A DNA stretch of 64,000 nt, taken from assembly GCA_913057245.1 (NCBI GenBank), contig CAJXNH010000015.1:25189-89188 (forward strand). Reading direction: 5' to 3'. Numbering within the stretch: the first letter of the stretch is position 1; each line of letters starts with the position of its first letter. This document shows, one piece after another, positions 32,899 to 41,761 of this stretch. This stretch comes from an uncultured Phaeodactylibacter sp. (GTDB lineage Bacteria; Bacteroidota; Bacteroidia; Chitinophagales; Saprospiraceae). A program made the translations under genes and the position numbers. The notes beneath the pieces were generated by a model. The model was not told the origin of the DNA. It made no database searches and worked only from the letters and a program-made list of their open reading frames with translations.

Positions 32899-34184
32899 TG
32901 ATGGAACCAATGGACGAATTTTTCAAGAAGAAAATGGAAGAGCGGGACTTGCCCTTCAATGAAGCGCACTGGGCCGATGCTCAGCAACTACTGGATGACC
33001 GCGATGCCCGGCGCGGGGCGATCTGGTGGTGGCGGTCCGGGTTATTGGCCATTGCACTAGCGGTAGTGGTCGTTGCCCTATGGCCTTCTACATCGAAGCC
33101 GGGTGCCACTGCTTCTGCGCCATTATCAGAAAAGCCAGTCGCTAAAAAGAGGGCGGTGGAGCGCTCGCAATCAACTGATGTCCCTGCAGAGTCTGATCAG
33201 GCTGCCAGTCTTGAAAAGCTTGCTGATTCAGTAGAGGCCGCTGGCGCTGGCGATGAAAAAGCGTCTGTCTTATCAGCTGCATCTACTGGCAGCGTGAAAC
33301 CGCCGGAGATAGTAAAACCCGTAAATGGTGCTCCAAAGCCGGTCGAACGCGGTGTTCAGGCTGAAGCTTCCAAAATTGAAAAAGATAGCTCTGAAGCGCC
33401 GGCCTTACCGGAAAAAGCGCCTGCCGCTGAATCAATATCCCCGCCCATAGCGAGGGAAGATCAGGAGGAGCAACAGGAGGGAAGGCAAACGGTCGCTGCT
33501 TTTGATCTAATTCCTGTGCTTTCGTTTTTGGTGGAAGAAAGTGATCGCGAAGAGGGGAGCGATCTGCCTGACCCTTGCTGGCCGGTCCGGAAGCGCTGGT
33601 CTGTACAAACCATACTGGGAGGCAGCCTGCCTGCTCAGGGCAATCAGGCTGGGGCGCTGTTAGGATTGGGCGTGAGCTGGCCGGGGCGTGATGGTTTCGG
33701 GCTTTACGCCGAGGGTTTATACAGGATCAGGCCATTGTCTGGCCTGCCAACGCAAGCCTCCCTGCAGCGTACCTACGGATTTGGCGTTACAGAAAATGCG
33801 TTTGAACTGAGGGCCAACAGCCTGAACTACGTTGATGTCAATTTTGGGGCAACCTATACGCTTGCCCGTCATCAGTTGCACGCTGGTGCTGGTGCTACGT
33901 ATCTGGTTGGTGCAAGGGGGCAGCTGGAGCAGGCGCAAAAGGCCGAAGCAGAGGTGGATTACGGGCCGGTTTCTGCTATTTCAGAAGGGTGGATAGCAAC
34001 AGAGGGGCTTTCCCAATGGCTGTTCCGGGCACAGGCAGGGTATGCATTTGAAATCTTTCCCAATCTGCAACTGGGAGGGCGTGTGCAGTACAGCTTTACC
34101 CCCATCCTTGCAGAAATGGCGCCTGAACAGCCCCGGTTATCCCCGGTTTCATTTGATCTGATGCTTAAATATAAACTATGGTAA
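32898..34184 (+). CDS. Anti-sigma-like membrane protein with C-terminal beta-barrel region
   Basis: About 428 residues. The first 40 are charged and helical (M-D-E-F-F-K-K-K-M-E-E-R ... H-W-A-D-A-Q-Q-L-L), as in anti-sigma domains, followed by one membrane helix (about 45-63). A low-complexity Pro/Ala/Glu/Lys linker of about 120 residues leads to a 190-residue domain of amphipathic strands ending K-Y-K-L-W, like a small outer-membrane beta-barrel. This suggests a protein crossing the periplasm. Position right after the sigma gene, with overlapping codons, supports an anti-sigma role; the link is inference. Overlaps the following lipoprotein gene by 7 bp. Confidence 0.65.
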   Translation: MMEPMDEFFKKKMEERDLPFNEAHWADAQQLLDDRDARRGAIWWWRSGLLAIALAVVVVALWPSTSKPGATASAPLSEKPVAKKRAVERSQSTDVPAESDQAASLEKLADSVEAAGAGDEKASVLSAASTGSVKPPEIVKPVNGAPKPVERGVQAEASKIEKDSSEAPALPEKAPAAESISPPIAREDQEEQQEGRQTVAAFDLIPVLSFLVEESDREEGSDLPDPCWPVRKRWSVQTILGGSLPAQGNQAGALLGLGVSWPGRDGFGLYAEGLYRIRPLSGLPTQASLQRTYGFGVTENAFELRANSLNYVDVNFGATYTLARHQLHAGAGATYLVGARGQLEQAQKAEAEVDYGPVSAISEGWIATEGLSQWLFRAQAGYAFEIFPNLQLGGRVQYSFTPILAEMAPEQPRLSPVSFDLMLKYKLW

Positions 34185-35314
34185 ATTACAGATGGGCAGT
34201 GGTGCTTTTGGGAAGTATGGTGCTTGCCTTTATGGCGTGTGATCCGACGGAGCTGCCGGAGCCCACCGATGGCGATCCTGTATTTCGGTTGGAGGGCAAT
34301 CTCGACAATGCGGCGTTTGAGCTGGCTGCCGGAGTAGATGATTATTTCATGTTCACGGAATTGTCATTGACCAACGATGGAAACCTACAGTCGTTAAGCC
34401 GTTTGGAAGAATTAGATTGTTCCACAGACTGTGCGCCCGGCTGGCAGTTCGAATTCAGTGGCAGTATGGCTGCCCTGGATAGTTTGCTGGGCGTAGGGCA
34501 AGTCCCATTCATACAGCCCGGAACTATTATTACCGATACGACCTACACGCTTAATCTCACTGCTAATTCCAGCCACTCTGCCGGCGCACCGGTCCTCAGC
34601 CATGAATGGGCTTTTTATGATGGTTCCACAGCTGGTACCTCTACCGTGGAAAAAGAGATTCCGGGGCCCGGAACCTATGAAGTGGAGCTAACCACCATTA
34701 CAGAAGGGGACTGCCAGAGCTATACCAGAAAAAGTTTCTCTTTTAACACCGTTCAGCAGGAGTGTGAGGTGGGCTTTACGATAGATACGACGATTCTTTT
34801 CGATTCGCTTATCGTGGCGACTTATGATCAGTTAGGGAACCCTGATCAACTTATTTGGCAAGACTCAATTATTAGTCAACCCGGCGCCATTTTTAGCTTT
34901 TTCCCCCCGCAGGGTACCGGTCCGTTTACACTTTGTTTAGAGGGGCTGTTTCCGGATGGCTGCATCGCCGCCTCCTGCCAGACCATCCTTTTACAGCAAG
35001 CTTCAGTTTGCCGCAACCGCATAGAAGGGGGCATAGAAACACAAATCAATACAGTGGTGGACCCGGGGCCCTCCAGTGGGGTTGTTATCCGGTATCAGGA
35101 TGAGCAGGGCAACCTCTATTCCACCGCAGCAGGTAGCCAGGCGCCGTCGTTCAGTTTCAGTATTGAAAGTGCCGGGCCTTACGAAAACAACAACCTCGGA
35201 CAGCCAACCCTGCAGTTGGGCATTCGTTTTCAGTGCCAGCTATTTGATGAGGCCGGAGCGCCCTGGAAAACAGCCGAGGGAACGGGCACCATCGCCGTTG
35301 CCATACCCGACTAA
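34178..35314 (+). CDS. Lipoprotein with PKD-like region, ECF operon member
   Basis: A 378-residue protein with a lipoprotein signal peptide (hydrophobic run ending L-A-F-M-A-C-D). The mature part is beta-rich; a PKD-like segment (H-E-W-A-F-Y-D-G-S ... P-G-T-Y-E-V-E-L-T-T) is near 150-200 and an even number of Cys residues suggests disulfides. No enzyme motif. It overlaps the upstream gene by 7 bp and completes a three-gene sigma, anti-sigma-like, lipoprotein unit, so it is probably a sensed or regulated envelope component. Confidence 0.7.
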   Translation: MVNYRWAVVLLGSMVLAFMACDPTELPEPTDGDPVFRLEGNLDNAAFELAAGVDDYFMFTELSLTNDGNLQSLSRLEELDCSTDCAPGWQFEFSGSMAALDSLLGVGQVPFIQPGTIITDTTYTLNLTANSSHSAGAPVLSHEWAFYDGSTAGTSTVEKEIPGPGTYEVELTTITEGDCQSYTRKSFSFNTVQQECEVGFTIDTTILFDSLIVATYDQLGNPDQLIWQDSIISQPGAIFSFFPPQGTGPFTLCLEGLFPDGCIAASCQTILLQQASVCRNRIEGGIETQINTVVDPGPSSGVVIRYQDEQGNLYSTAAGSQAPSFSFSIESAGPYENNNLGQPTLQLGIRFQCQLFDEAGAPWKTAEGTGTIAVAIPD

Positions 35315-35389
35315 GTGCGGTACTTCAACTGTTCCGGGATATGCGATGCCATCCACTACAACTTACCTGAACAAGGAGAAAATTATTCC

Positions 35390-35420
35390 TTGAATAACTT
35401 TTTTAATCTTAGTATCTTTG
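35390..35420 (+). promoter_or_regulatory. Strong Bacteroidota-type promoter with no adjacent gene
   Basis: TTG at 35390-35392, a 20-bp spacer and TATCTTTG at 35413-35420 match the phylum promoter as well as those of the tRNA genes. The next recognised gene starts 310 bp downstream. Confidence 0.6.
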
Positions 35421-35730
35421 AAAGGTACTATGAATCAAACCCTATTTGCTTTAGCGTAGGGAGAAAATGGTGATTTTTTGCAACCTTTGTTATTGCAGCG
35501 TCGTAAAAGCTGCTATACCCTCCATATACTCCCCGTTTAAGCATACATTCCTATTCCAGATTTGAAAAAGCAGTAAGCTACGGTTGCACCTTGTGTGCCG
35601 ATTGTGCATCAATAGCTGCTTAGACATTTACCTCCCTGAATGTGTCCCTGCGCACGCCACAGGCAGCGCATTAGTAATTGTATTGGTCTAATTACCGGAC
35701 GTATATGGTCTATGCCATGTAGGTTCAACT
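35421..35730 (+). other. 310-bp leader or small-RNA region with a 9-codon frame
   Basis: No ordinary gene is visible. A tiny frame, ATG at 35430 to TAG at 35459 (M-N-Q-T-L-F-A-L-A), starts within a few bases of the predicted transcription start. The remainder is AT-rich at first and then GC-richer toward 35640. It could be a long 5' leader for the gene at 35731 or a separate small RNA. Confidence 0.3.
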
Positions 35731-36636
35731 ATGAGAAAACAAAAAAGTATGATACCTGGCCACGTACCCAGGGTGCTGACCTATTCGGGCAGCCCCTATC
35801 GGATATTGGAGGAGTTTTTCTTAAAACACCGCCCGCCCGAGCAGGTCTTTTTGATTAATGCCGCCCGAAACAGCACGATTGTGGGGGAGAAAGGGACCCG
35901 GCTTACTTTTCCCGCGCACTCGCTATCCACGACCACCGGTCAACGGATTGATGGTCAGATTCAGGTTAGGCTTACGGAAATCAGTAATCCGATTGACCAT
36001 CTGCTTGCTGCCCGGCCCACGGCCTCGGAAGACCGGGTAGTGGATGCGGTCAGGCAGGTACAGTTTAAAATATTTAAGGACGGAGCACCTCTTCAACTCA
36101 GCGAGCCAGTAATGATGGAAATTCCGGTAAGCTCCCAAAGCCCCCACCCACCGGGCAGCGCGAAGCTCTTTGCCCCCAGTCTTGCCACCGTACGTTCTGT
36201 AAAGAGTCGCACTTTTCTCGACTGGCGCCCGCTAAAAATTCCGGTGGACGTACGAAAGGTGGGAGACCAGCGCTATTTTGGATTTCCGGTGCAGCGCTGT
36301 TCCTGGTATCAATGCGGCCATTTTTTTGCCCGAAGAGATGCCAGGGTAATGGTGACTGCAAAAATTATTGCCAATACCGATAGTTTTGAAAGCCAGGAAG
36401 CCTTCCTTTGGCTCGACGATTCCAGTGTCATCACCAAATTGTATTCCAGCGGCCGCCACTTCAGCGGGTTGAATATCCCCAAACGGGCATCAGGGCATGT
36501 TATCGCCTATGGGATGTCGAAGGGACAACTGTATTTTGGCGCCGCCCGACTGAAAAAAGCTGCAGACAAATTGCTGAATGTTTATATGCGACCCATGGCG
36601 GAAGCCGAAATTATCGAAGCGATATACCATTTATGA
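35731..36636 (+). CDS. Uncharacterised protein with ZU5-like N-terminal region
   Basis: A 301-residue protein without signal peptide or membrane helix. Residues about 45-80 (I-V-G-E-K-G-T-R-L-T-F-P-A-H-S-L ... G-Q-I-Q-V-R-L-T-E) resemble the ZU5-like beta domain often found in Bacteroidota envelope proteins, in which a fixed sequence of beta strands begins with the G-x-x-G-T motif. The rest is beta-rich without known motifs. Its TGA overlaps the ATG of the next gene (ATGA), so it is co-translated with a DNA repair enzyme, though no functional link is apparent. Confidence 0.6.
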   Translation: MRKQKSMIPGHVPRVLTYSGSPYRILEEFFLKHRPPEQVFLINAARNSTIVGEKGTRLTFPAHSLSTTTGQRIDGQIQVRLTEISNPIDHLLAARPTASEDRVVDAVRQVQFKIFKDGAPLQLSEPVMMEIPVSSQSPHPPGSAKLFAPSLATVRSVKSRTFLDWRPLKIPVDVRKVGDQRYFGFPVQRCSWYQCGHFFARRDARVMVTAKIIANTDSFESQEAFLWLDDSSVITKLYSSGRHFSGLNIPKRASGHVIAYGMSKGQLYFGAARLKKAADKLLNVYMRPMAEAEIIEAIYHL

Positions 36637-37310
36637 CTCCTGAATCCTATGTGCGCCTGCTACAGGAAGCCTTTCAGGCTAATGCTAACCCCGGGCAAGC
36701 CGCCCAAATGGAGGCGTATATGAAACACAACGCCCGGTTTTATGGGATCAAAACACCGGAGCGCAAAGTCATTGTCAAAGGGCACATCGCATCATGTGGC
36801 GTGCCGGAAGGAAAGGAGCTGAAAGCCGTATGCCGGTTGTGTTTCAAGCCTGATGCCCACCGGGAGCTGCAATATGCTGTCAACGATTTGCTGCAAAAGT
36901 CACTCCGAAGGCTCACCCCTGATTTTTTGGATCTCGTGGAAGAATTAATTCCCCGGAACTGTTGGTGGGATACCGTCGATTTCCTCTCGCCGAAAATCGC
37001 CGGTGGGCTCTTGCTGCGCTTCCCGGATTGCAAAAAAGATTACCCTGACCGGTGGATAGAATCCGAAGACCTTTGGTTTCAACGCGCCGCTATCATTTTC
37101 CAGTTAGGTTATAAGGAAAAGACAGACACCGACCGCCTTTTCCGCTACATCCTGCGCAGGGCGGACAGCACGGAGTTTTTCGTGCAAAAGGCCGCTGGCT
37201 GGGCGCTCCGGCAGTATGCCCGGACGGCCCCCAGCCTGGTCCGTGATTTTATCCACCAAAGCCCTCACCTGCCCAAACTTACCGTACGCGAAGCTATCAA
37301 GCACCTTTAA
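36633..37310 (+). CDS. DNA alkylation repair protein (AlkD-like HEAT-repeat glycosylase)
   Basis: About 225 residues, all helical, matching the AlkD family. The start ATG at 36633 overlaps the previous stop. The signature R-N-C-W-W-D-T-V-D-F-L-S carries the catalytic Asp region of AlkD, and the later W-F-Q-R-A-A-I-I and A-G-W-A-L-R-Q-Y helices are also conserved. It should remove N3- and N7-alkylated purines without base flipping. It ends 11 bp before the convergent SDR gene. Confidence 0.87.
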   Translation: MTPESYVRLLQEAFQANANPGQAAQMEAYMKHNARFYGIKTPERKVIVKGHIASCGVPEGKELKAVCRLCFKPDAHRELQYAVNDLLQKSLRRLTPDFLDLVEELIPRNCWWDTVDFLSPKIAGGLLLRFPDCKKDYPDRWIESEDLWFQRAAIIFQLGYKEKTDTDRLFRYILRRADSTEFFVQKAAGWALRQYARTAPSLVRDFIHQSPHLPKLTVREAIKHL

Positions 37311-37321
37311 CCCGCCCACTC

Positions 37322-38077
37322 CTACCGCAAATAAGACCCCCCATTAGCATCCAGCACACATCCCGTCGTATACGCAGCCTGCTCTGATGCCAGAAAAAGG
37401 ATACAATGCGCCATTTCCTCAGGTTGGGCGACTCTGCCATTTGGGATTTGACTGCGGATGGCAGCCCCGCTTTCGCCCTGTAGGTGCTCCGTTGTCATGT
37501 CCGTTTCCACAAAACCGGGTGCCAGTGTGCCGATGAAGATGTTGTGAGGTGCCAGGGCTTGCGCCAGGGACTGTGCCAAAGCATTCATGCCGGCCTTTGA
37601 GGCGCCATAGGCAGGATGTGTAGGCTCTCCGCGGAATGCGCCACGGGAGGATACGAAAACAATACGCCCGCCTCCCTGCTCAATCATCTGCTGCGCGACG
37701 CAGTAGGTGACATTCGCTGCCCCCGTCAGATTGGTGTCCAGGGTCTGTTGCCAGGCTTCCTGCCATGCCTGATAACTCACTTCGGCAATCGGGTGAGGTA
37801 TGAAAACACCCGCGTTATTGACCAGGATATCGATACCGCCCATTTCTGCAGCAACTGCTTCTACCATGCGTTCCACGGCTTCCGGATGGCTGATATTAGC
37901 CCGGACTGCAAAGTGGCCTTCGCCGTTCAGGCTGTTGACGGCATCGGTCGCAGCAGCTTTGTTGCTGTTGAAATTGATGGCCACGCGTGCACCAGCTTCC
38001 GCAAAAGCCTGTGCCGTAGCTTTGCCGATACCACGGGAGCCGCCCGTAATCAGAACTCGTTTGCCTGTAAAATTCAT
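37322..38077 (-). CDS. SDR-family oxidoreductase (FabG-like)
   Basis: A 251-residue classical short-chain dehydrogenase/reductase. The NAD(P) motif T-G-G-S-R-G-I-G is at 11-18, N-N-A-G at 87-90, the catalytic Ser near 143, and Y-G-A-S-K with Tyr 157 and Lys 161. The C-terminal P-G-F-V-E-T-D-M and G-G-S-Y-L-R end are like 3-oxoacyl-ACP reductases, but no other fatty-acid gene is near, so the substrate is open. It is the last of three closely spaced minus-strand genes (13 bp after the transporter). Confidence 0.85.
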   Translation of the reverse strand: MNFTGKRVLITGGSRGIGKATAQAFAEAGARVAINFNSNKAAATDAVNSLNGEGHFAVRANISHPEAVERMVEAVAAEMGGIDILVNNAGVFIPHPIAEVSYQAWQEAWQQTLDTNLTGAANVTYCVAQQMIEQGGGRIVFVSSRGAFRGEPTHPAYGASKAGMNALAQSLAQALAPHNIFIGTLAPGFVETDMTTEHLQGESGAAIRSQIPNGRVAQPEEMAHCILFLASEQAAYTTGCVLDANGGSYLR

Positions 38078-38090
38078 AGACTTGCAGGGT

Positions 38091-39725
38091 TTATCGCAAT
38101 AAAGCGAATAGGAATTGAACGTAGACGATTTTGGTGATCAAAGATACGGGCAACATCAACGTGAAGCCAATATTGGGAAGCTTGTTGCCTGCTTTCTCCA
38201 GGGCAAAATCGAGTACCGCTGGCTGACTGGCCACCATGCCCGTCAGGAAGCTAAAGGGTATCTTCAGTAGTTTGTAACCAATGAACAGGGTCGCAATAGC
38301 CGTAATAAAACTAATGATCGTACCAGCCAGGAAAATAATACCGCCGCCGCCCTGCGCAACGGTATCCACGAAGGTGTGCCCGGAATTCACGCCCACACCC
38401 GCCAGGAGCAGGATCAGGCCAATCTGCCGGAGCGTCAGGTTAGCGCTGTAGGGCAATGTCCAGACAATGGGGCCGGTACGCCGCAGCGCCCCAAGGATGA
38501 GCGCCACGATGATAGGCCCCCCGGCAAACCCCAGCTTAAACGAAGCATCGCCGGGTAATTGGAAGGTAATCATACCCAACAGCAGCCCCAGGGCCATACC
38601 CAGCCCAAAACTTAGCAGGTTGATGCGGCTGAGGGCATCGTAGGAGTCCCCGAAGAGCTTGGAAATCTTTGGGATATCCTGCCTGCGGGCCACAAAGCGG
38701 ACCCGGTCGCCTAATTCTAATACGAGCCTGGAGTTGGCCAGCAGGTCAATATCGCCTCTTCTTACGCGGGTGATAATGGCTGCAAAACGCTCGTTAAGGT
38801 TGAGCGTAGACAGGCGTTCGCCGGCAATATCCGGATTGGAGACAAATATCCGGCGGGTGTCATATTCCGAACGGTCGGAGGACAGCCGGAAGGGCATATT
38901 TTTGCCCAGTAGCGGAGTGACCCGCTCAATTTCCTCTTCATCAGCTACCAGTGCTACCTGATCGCCTACCTGCAAGGTCGTATCGTAATTGGTCAGCAGG
39001 GTTTCATCTCCTCTGACTAAGCGGCCAAATACAACATTTGCCTGGAGCTGCCGCTTCAAATCGCGCAGGGGGATGCCGGTAACATCGGGCTGAGTAACCT
39101 CAACGGTCTTGCTGGTTACCGTCTGCCGTACCGGGTATTCCTGTTTAAGCTCCCGCTCTTCGGCCAGATAGTCGATTTTCAGCAACCGGTGCATGACATT
39201 GATCGCAATCATCACCCCGATAACGCCCATAGGGTAGGAGAGGGAGTAGCCAATTACTGCCCGTTCGCTCATCGATTTGGAGTCAGCGCTACCCAGATTG
39301 GCATTGCTGATGGCATCCAGCAATCCCGCCAGTGCAGGCGTGTTGGTGGTGCTGCCCGCATAGAGCCCGGCGGTAGTGCTGGCATCAAAATGGAAAAGAA
39401 AGTGCAGCCCAAAGGCAATGGAGGCCGACAGGGTGAGCATAACAATCACAAAGATAATGTCCCTCGATCCCCGCTGCCGAAAAGTAGCGAAAAAGCTGGG
39501 CCCACTGCTCAGCCCAATCGTGTAGACAAACATCGCCAGCCCCAGAAAGATGATAATATCCGGAATGTGGAGCTCCGGACTAAGCCCGCCAACGCCAAGC
39601 CCGACAAAAAGCACCGCTGCCACACCGAGGTTGCTGCCGCGTATCCGGATACTGCCCACACCGTAGCCCAGGCCAGCTACTACGAATAATAGCAAAAGAG
39701 GGTTTTCGATGAAGGCGTCAACCAT
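38091..39725 (-). CDS. AspT/YidE/YbjL-type transporter with two TrkA_C domains
   Basis: A 544-residue membrane protein. About five helices form each half, with the G-x-G-G-L-S and G-L-S-S-G-P-S-F-F and A-G-S-T-T-N-T-P-A motifs that mark the putative aspartate:alanine exchanger (AAE) family. Two central cytoplasmic TrkA_C regulatory domains (about 195-380) separate the halves. The family moves small anions or amino acids; the real substrate is unknown. It follows lepB by 9 bp and precedes the SDR by 13 bp, so it belongs to one transcript with them. Confidence 0.85.
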   Translation of the reverse strand: MVDAFIENPLLLLFVVAGLGYGVGSIRIRGSNLGVAAVLFVGLGVGGLSPELHIPDIIIFLGLAMFVYTIGLSSGPSFFATFRQRGSRDIIFVIVMLTLSASIAFGLHFLFHFDASTTAGLYAGSTTNTPALAGLLDAISNANLGSADSKSMSERAVIGYSLSYPMGVIGVMIAINVMHRLLKIDYLAEERELKQEYPVRQTVTSKTVEVTQPDVTGIPLRDLKRQLQANVVFGRLVRGDETLLTNYDTTLQVGDQVALVADEEEIERVTPLLGKNMPFRLSSDRSEYDTRRIFVSNPDIAGERLSTLNLNERFAAIITRVRRGDIDLLANSRLVLELGDRVRFVARRQDIPKISKLFGDSYDALSRINLLSFGLGMALGLLLGMITFQLPGDASFKLGFAGGPIIVALILGALRRTGPIVWTLPYSANLTLRQIGLILLLAGVGVNSGHTFVDTVAQGGGGIIFLAGTIISFITAIATLFIGYKLLKIPFSFLTGMVASQPAVLDFALEKAGNKLPNIGFTLMLPVSLITKIVYVQFLFALLR

Positions 39726-39734
39726 GTAGCTGTT

Positions 39735-41345
39735 TTATTTCAGGTTGCCTACATACTTGAAGAGGCGGCTCCAGTTGATGCCGTTGCCAATCGACCCTTC
39801 CTTGGTAGAGAACCAGATGATGATAGGCTTTCCGACGATGTGGTCTTCAGGGACAAAGCCCCAAACCCGGCTGTCTTCAGAGTTGTGCCGGTTATCGCCC
39901 ATAGCCCAGTAGTAATTCATTTTGAAGGTGTACTCGTCCGTTTCTTCCCCGTTGATGAAAATCTTTCCGTCCCGGACTGCGAGCTCATTGCCTTCGTACA
40001 CTCCAATAATGCGTTTGTAGAGGCTAATGTTTTCAGGGCTGACCTTTATTGTGGCGCCTTTTTCAGGCACATATACCGGGCCGTAGTTGTCCACAGTCCA
40101 GCCGGGGAAGTTTTTCGGGTCGTGCGGGAAGAGTTTCTCCGGGTTGGTATCCAGTTCGCCAATGTTCATAGGCTCCATGGTGATGCCTTCGTCGAGGCCC
40201 TGGACTTTGGCTTTTTGTTCATTGGATAGAACGATAATGAAAGTGGTATTGCCCTGCTGAGCGATGATGTCCTCCGAAGAGATGCCCCAGTCCGAAAACT
40301 GACGGGTATTGATAGCTGCATTGGGGAAGGTCACCTGATACATATACTGCAGGTGCTCCGGGTTATCTGCCGGTTGCCCATTGATGTACACCTGCCGGTC
40401 GCGGATTTCCAGGCTGTCGCCACCTACGGCAATTGCCCGCTTGATGTAGTGGTCCTTTTTGTCCATTGGGCGTACAACGAGTTTCTTATTGCCCGTCTTG
40501 ATCTGCCGGGTGTACTGTGGCGGGATAGCACCCCGATTGTAATCGTGTATACTCCAGGTCCGGCCGGGGAAAATGTAGACGCTGTCTCCCTCCGGATAGT
40601 TGAAAACAATGGGATCGTTTCGGTCAATGCTTTCGAGGGCAGGCAGGCGGTAGTAAGGCAGCTTGGGCTTCTTCAGGTACGACTCTGCGTCGATAACCGG
40701 TGCTCTGTTATGCAGCAGCGGGATCATGGCCACCGTTTCCGGCGTTCGTATGCCATAGTGTGCCTTGCTGACAAACAGAAAATCGCCAACCAGCAGTGAG
40801 CCTTCCATAGAAGAAGTTGGGATCACATAGGCTTCAATCAGGAACATCCGGATGAAAGCGGCTGCAAATACAGCAAAAATCACCGCCTCCGCCCATTCCC
40901 TGACCTGGGATTTATGGTAAGGGTTGCTGCTCTGTAATTTCTTTAGCTTGCGGGTTTGGTTCTCCTCCTGTGCTTGAAGGAGCTGTTGTTTGTACTCCGC
41001 CTCTTTGATCAGTGTGGGGCCATCGTACTGTTCCTCCGGCTTGAAGGCCAGATAAAAAAAGTAAAAAGGCGCGAAAAGCACCGCCAGCACACTGTCCAGA
41101 AAGCCATAGTGCCGGAACGAGCGCACCATATCAATAGCCATGCCGGCATAAATGAAAATATTGACAATGGGGAACAGCAACCAGGCCGCATGCGTGCCTT
41201 TACGGCCGATGAGTTTGCACCATTCCACGAAATTCAGGCCAGGGACCAGGCCTTTCCACCCGTCCACACCCGCTTTCGGGAACAAAAAGAAAAGGCTGAT
41301 GCTGAGCAGGATATAGCTGATCAATAAAAAGAGAAAGAAACCCAT
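39735..41345 (-). CDS. lepB: Signal peptidase I
   Basis: A 536-residue type I signal peptidase, larger than the E. coli enzyme (324). An extra N-terminal membrane domain with three helices (about 1-100) precedes the anchor helix. The catalytic Ser is about 179 in I-P-T-S-S-M-E, and the catalytic Lys about 302 in Y-I-K-R-A-I-A-V-G-G-D. A long insertion of about 150 residues lies between box D and the final M-G-D-N-R-H-N-S-E-D-S-R box. It cleaves Sec signal peptides on the periplasmic face. First gene of the lepB-transporter-SDR unit. A minus-strand TATATTTG box at 41374-41381 may be its -7 element. Confidence 0.93.
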   Translation of the reverse strand: MGFFLFLLISYILLSISLFFLFPKAGVDGWKGLVPGLNFVEWCKLIGRKGTHAAWLLFPIVNIFIYAGMAIDMVRSFRHYGFLDSVLAVLFAPFYFFYLAFKPEEQYDGPTLIKEAEYKQQLLQAQEENQTRKLKKLQSSNPYHKSQVREWAEAVIFAVFAAAFIRMFLIEAYVIPTSSMEGSLLVGDFLFVSKAHYGIRTPETVAMIPLLHNRAPVIDAESYLKKPKLPYYRLPALESIDRNDPIVFNYPEGDSVYIFPGRTWSIHDYNRGAIPPQYTRQIKTGNKKLVVRPMDKKDHYIKRAIAVGGDSLEIRDRQVYINGQPADNPEHLQYMYQVTFPNAAINTRQFSDWGISSEDIIAQQGNTTFIIVLSNEQKAKVQGLDEGITMEPMNIGELDTNPEKLFPHDPKNFPGWTVDNYGPVYVPEKGATIKVSPENISLYKRIIGVYEGNELAVRDGKIFINGEETDEYTFKMNYYWAMGDNRHNSEDSRVWGFVPEDHIVGKPIIIWFSTKEGSIGNGINWSRLFKYVGNLK

Positions 41346-41392
41346 GCGGTGTTGATTTACTTTTGGTAACGTGCAAATATACTCCTTCGGGA

Positions 41393-41426
41393 CGGAAAAA
41401 AAATATACGGCCGCACTTTCGGCCGT
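41393..41426 (-). terminator. Hairpin with T run upstream of lepB (minus strand)
   Basis: ACGGCCG (41407-41413) pairs with CGGCCGT (41420-41426); read on the minus strand the stem is followed by ATATTTTTTTT. This would stop a minus-strand transcript just before the lepB promoter, yet no minus-strand gene is recognised upstream. Confidence 0.4.
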
Positions 41427-41761
41427 TTGTCGCGTTGACAGCAGCCGTTACGGAGGTGCTTGTCAAAGCCGGGAAAGGCTGTTCCGGAGGATTCTTAAGC
41501 AAAACGCCACTCAAAGGCTTCCATTGCCGGCGGATGGACGAACGCCAGCGATTATCAGATGAACCGCTGAATTCTGGGTTGATTGTGGTCCGGGTTTTGT
41601 ATAATACGGAGGGCAGAACCAGGGGGTGTTCCTTTTGTTTACAATAAAGGCAAGGGTGATCCCTTCCCAGCCAGCCAATCGCCGTTTTTCGGATGATGGT
41701 CGAAAAAAAGTGGCAGCTTCGGGCAAAAGCGCTTATCATTGAATCTGAATCAATTCAGTCT
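41427..41761. other. 335-bp intergenic stretch without recognised gene
   Basis: Between the lepB upstream hairpin and the DUF697-like gene. Frames are open on both strands but none is protein-like, and no repeat, tRNA or promoter pair stands out. It may contain the promoter of the gene at 41762. Confidence 0.4.
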
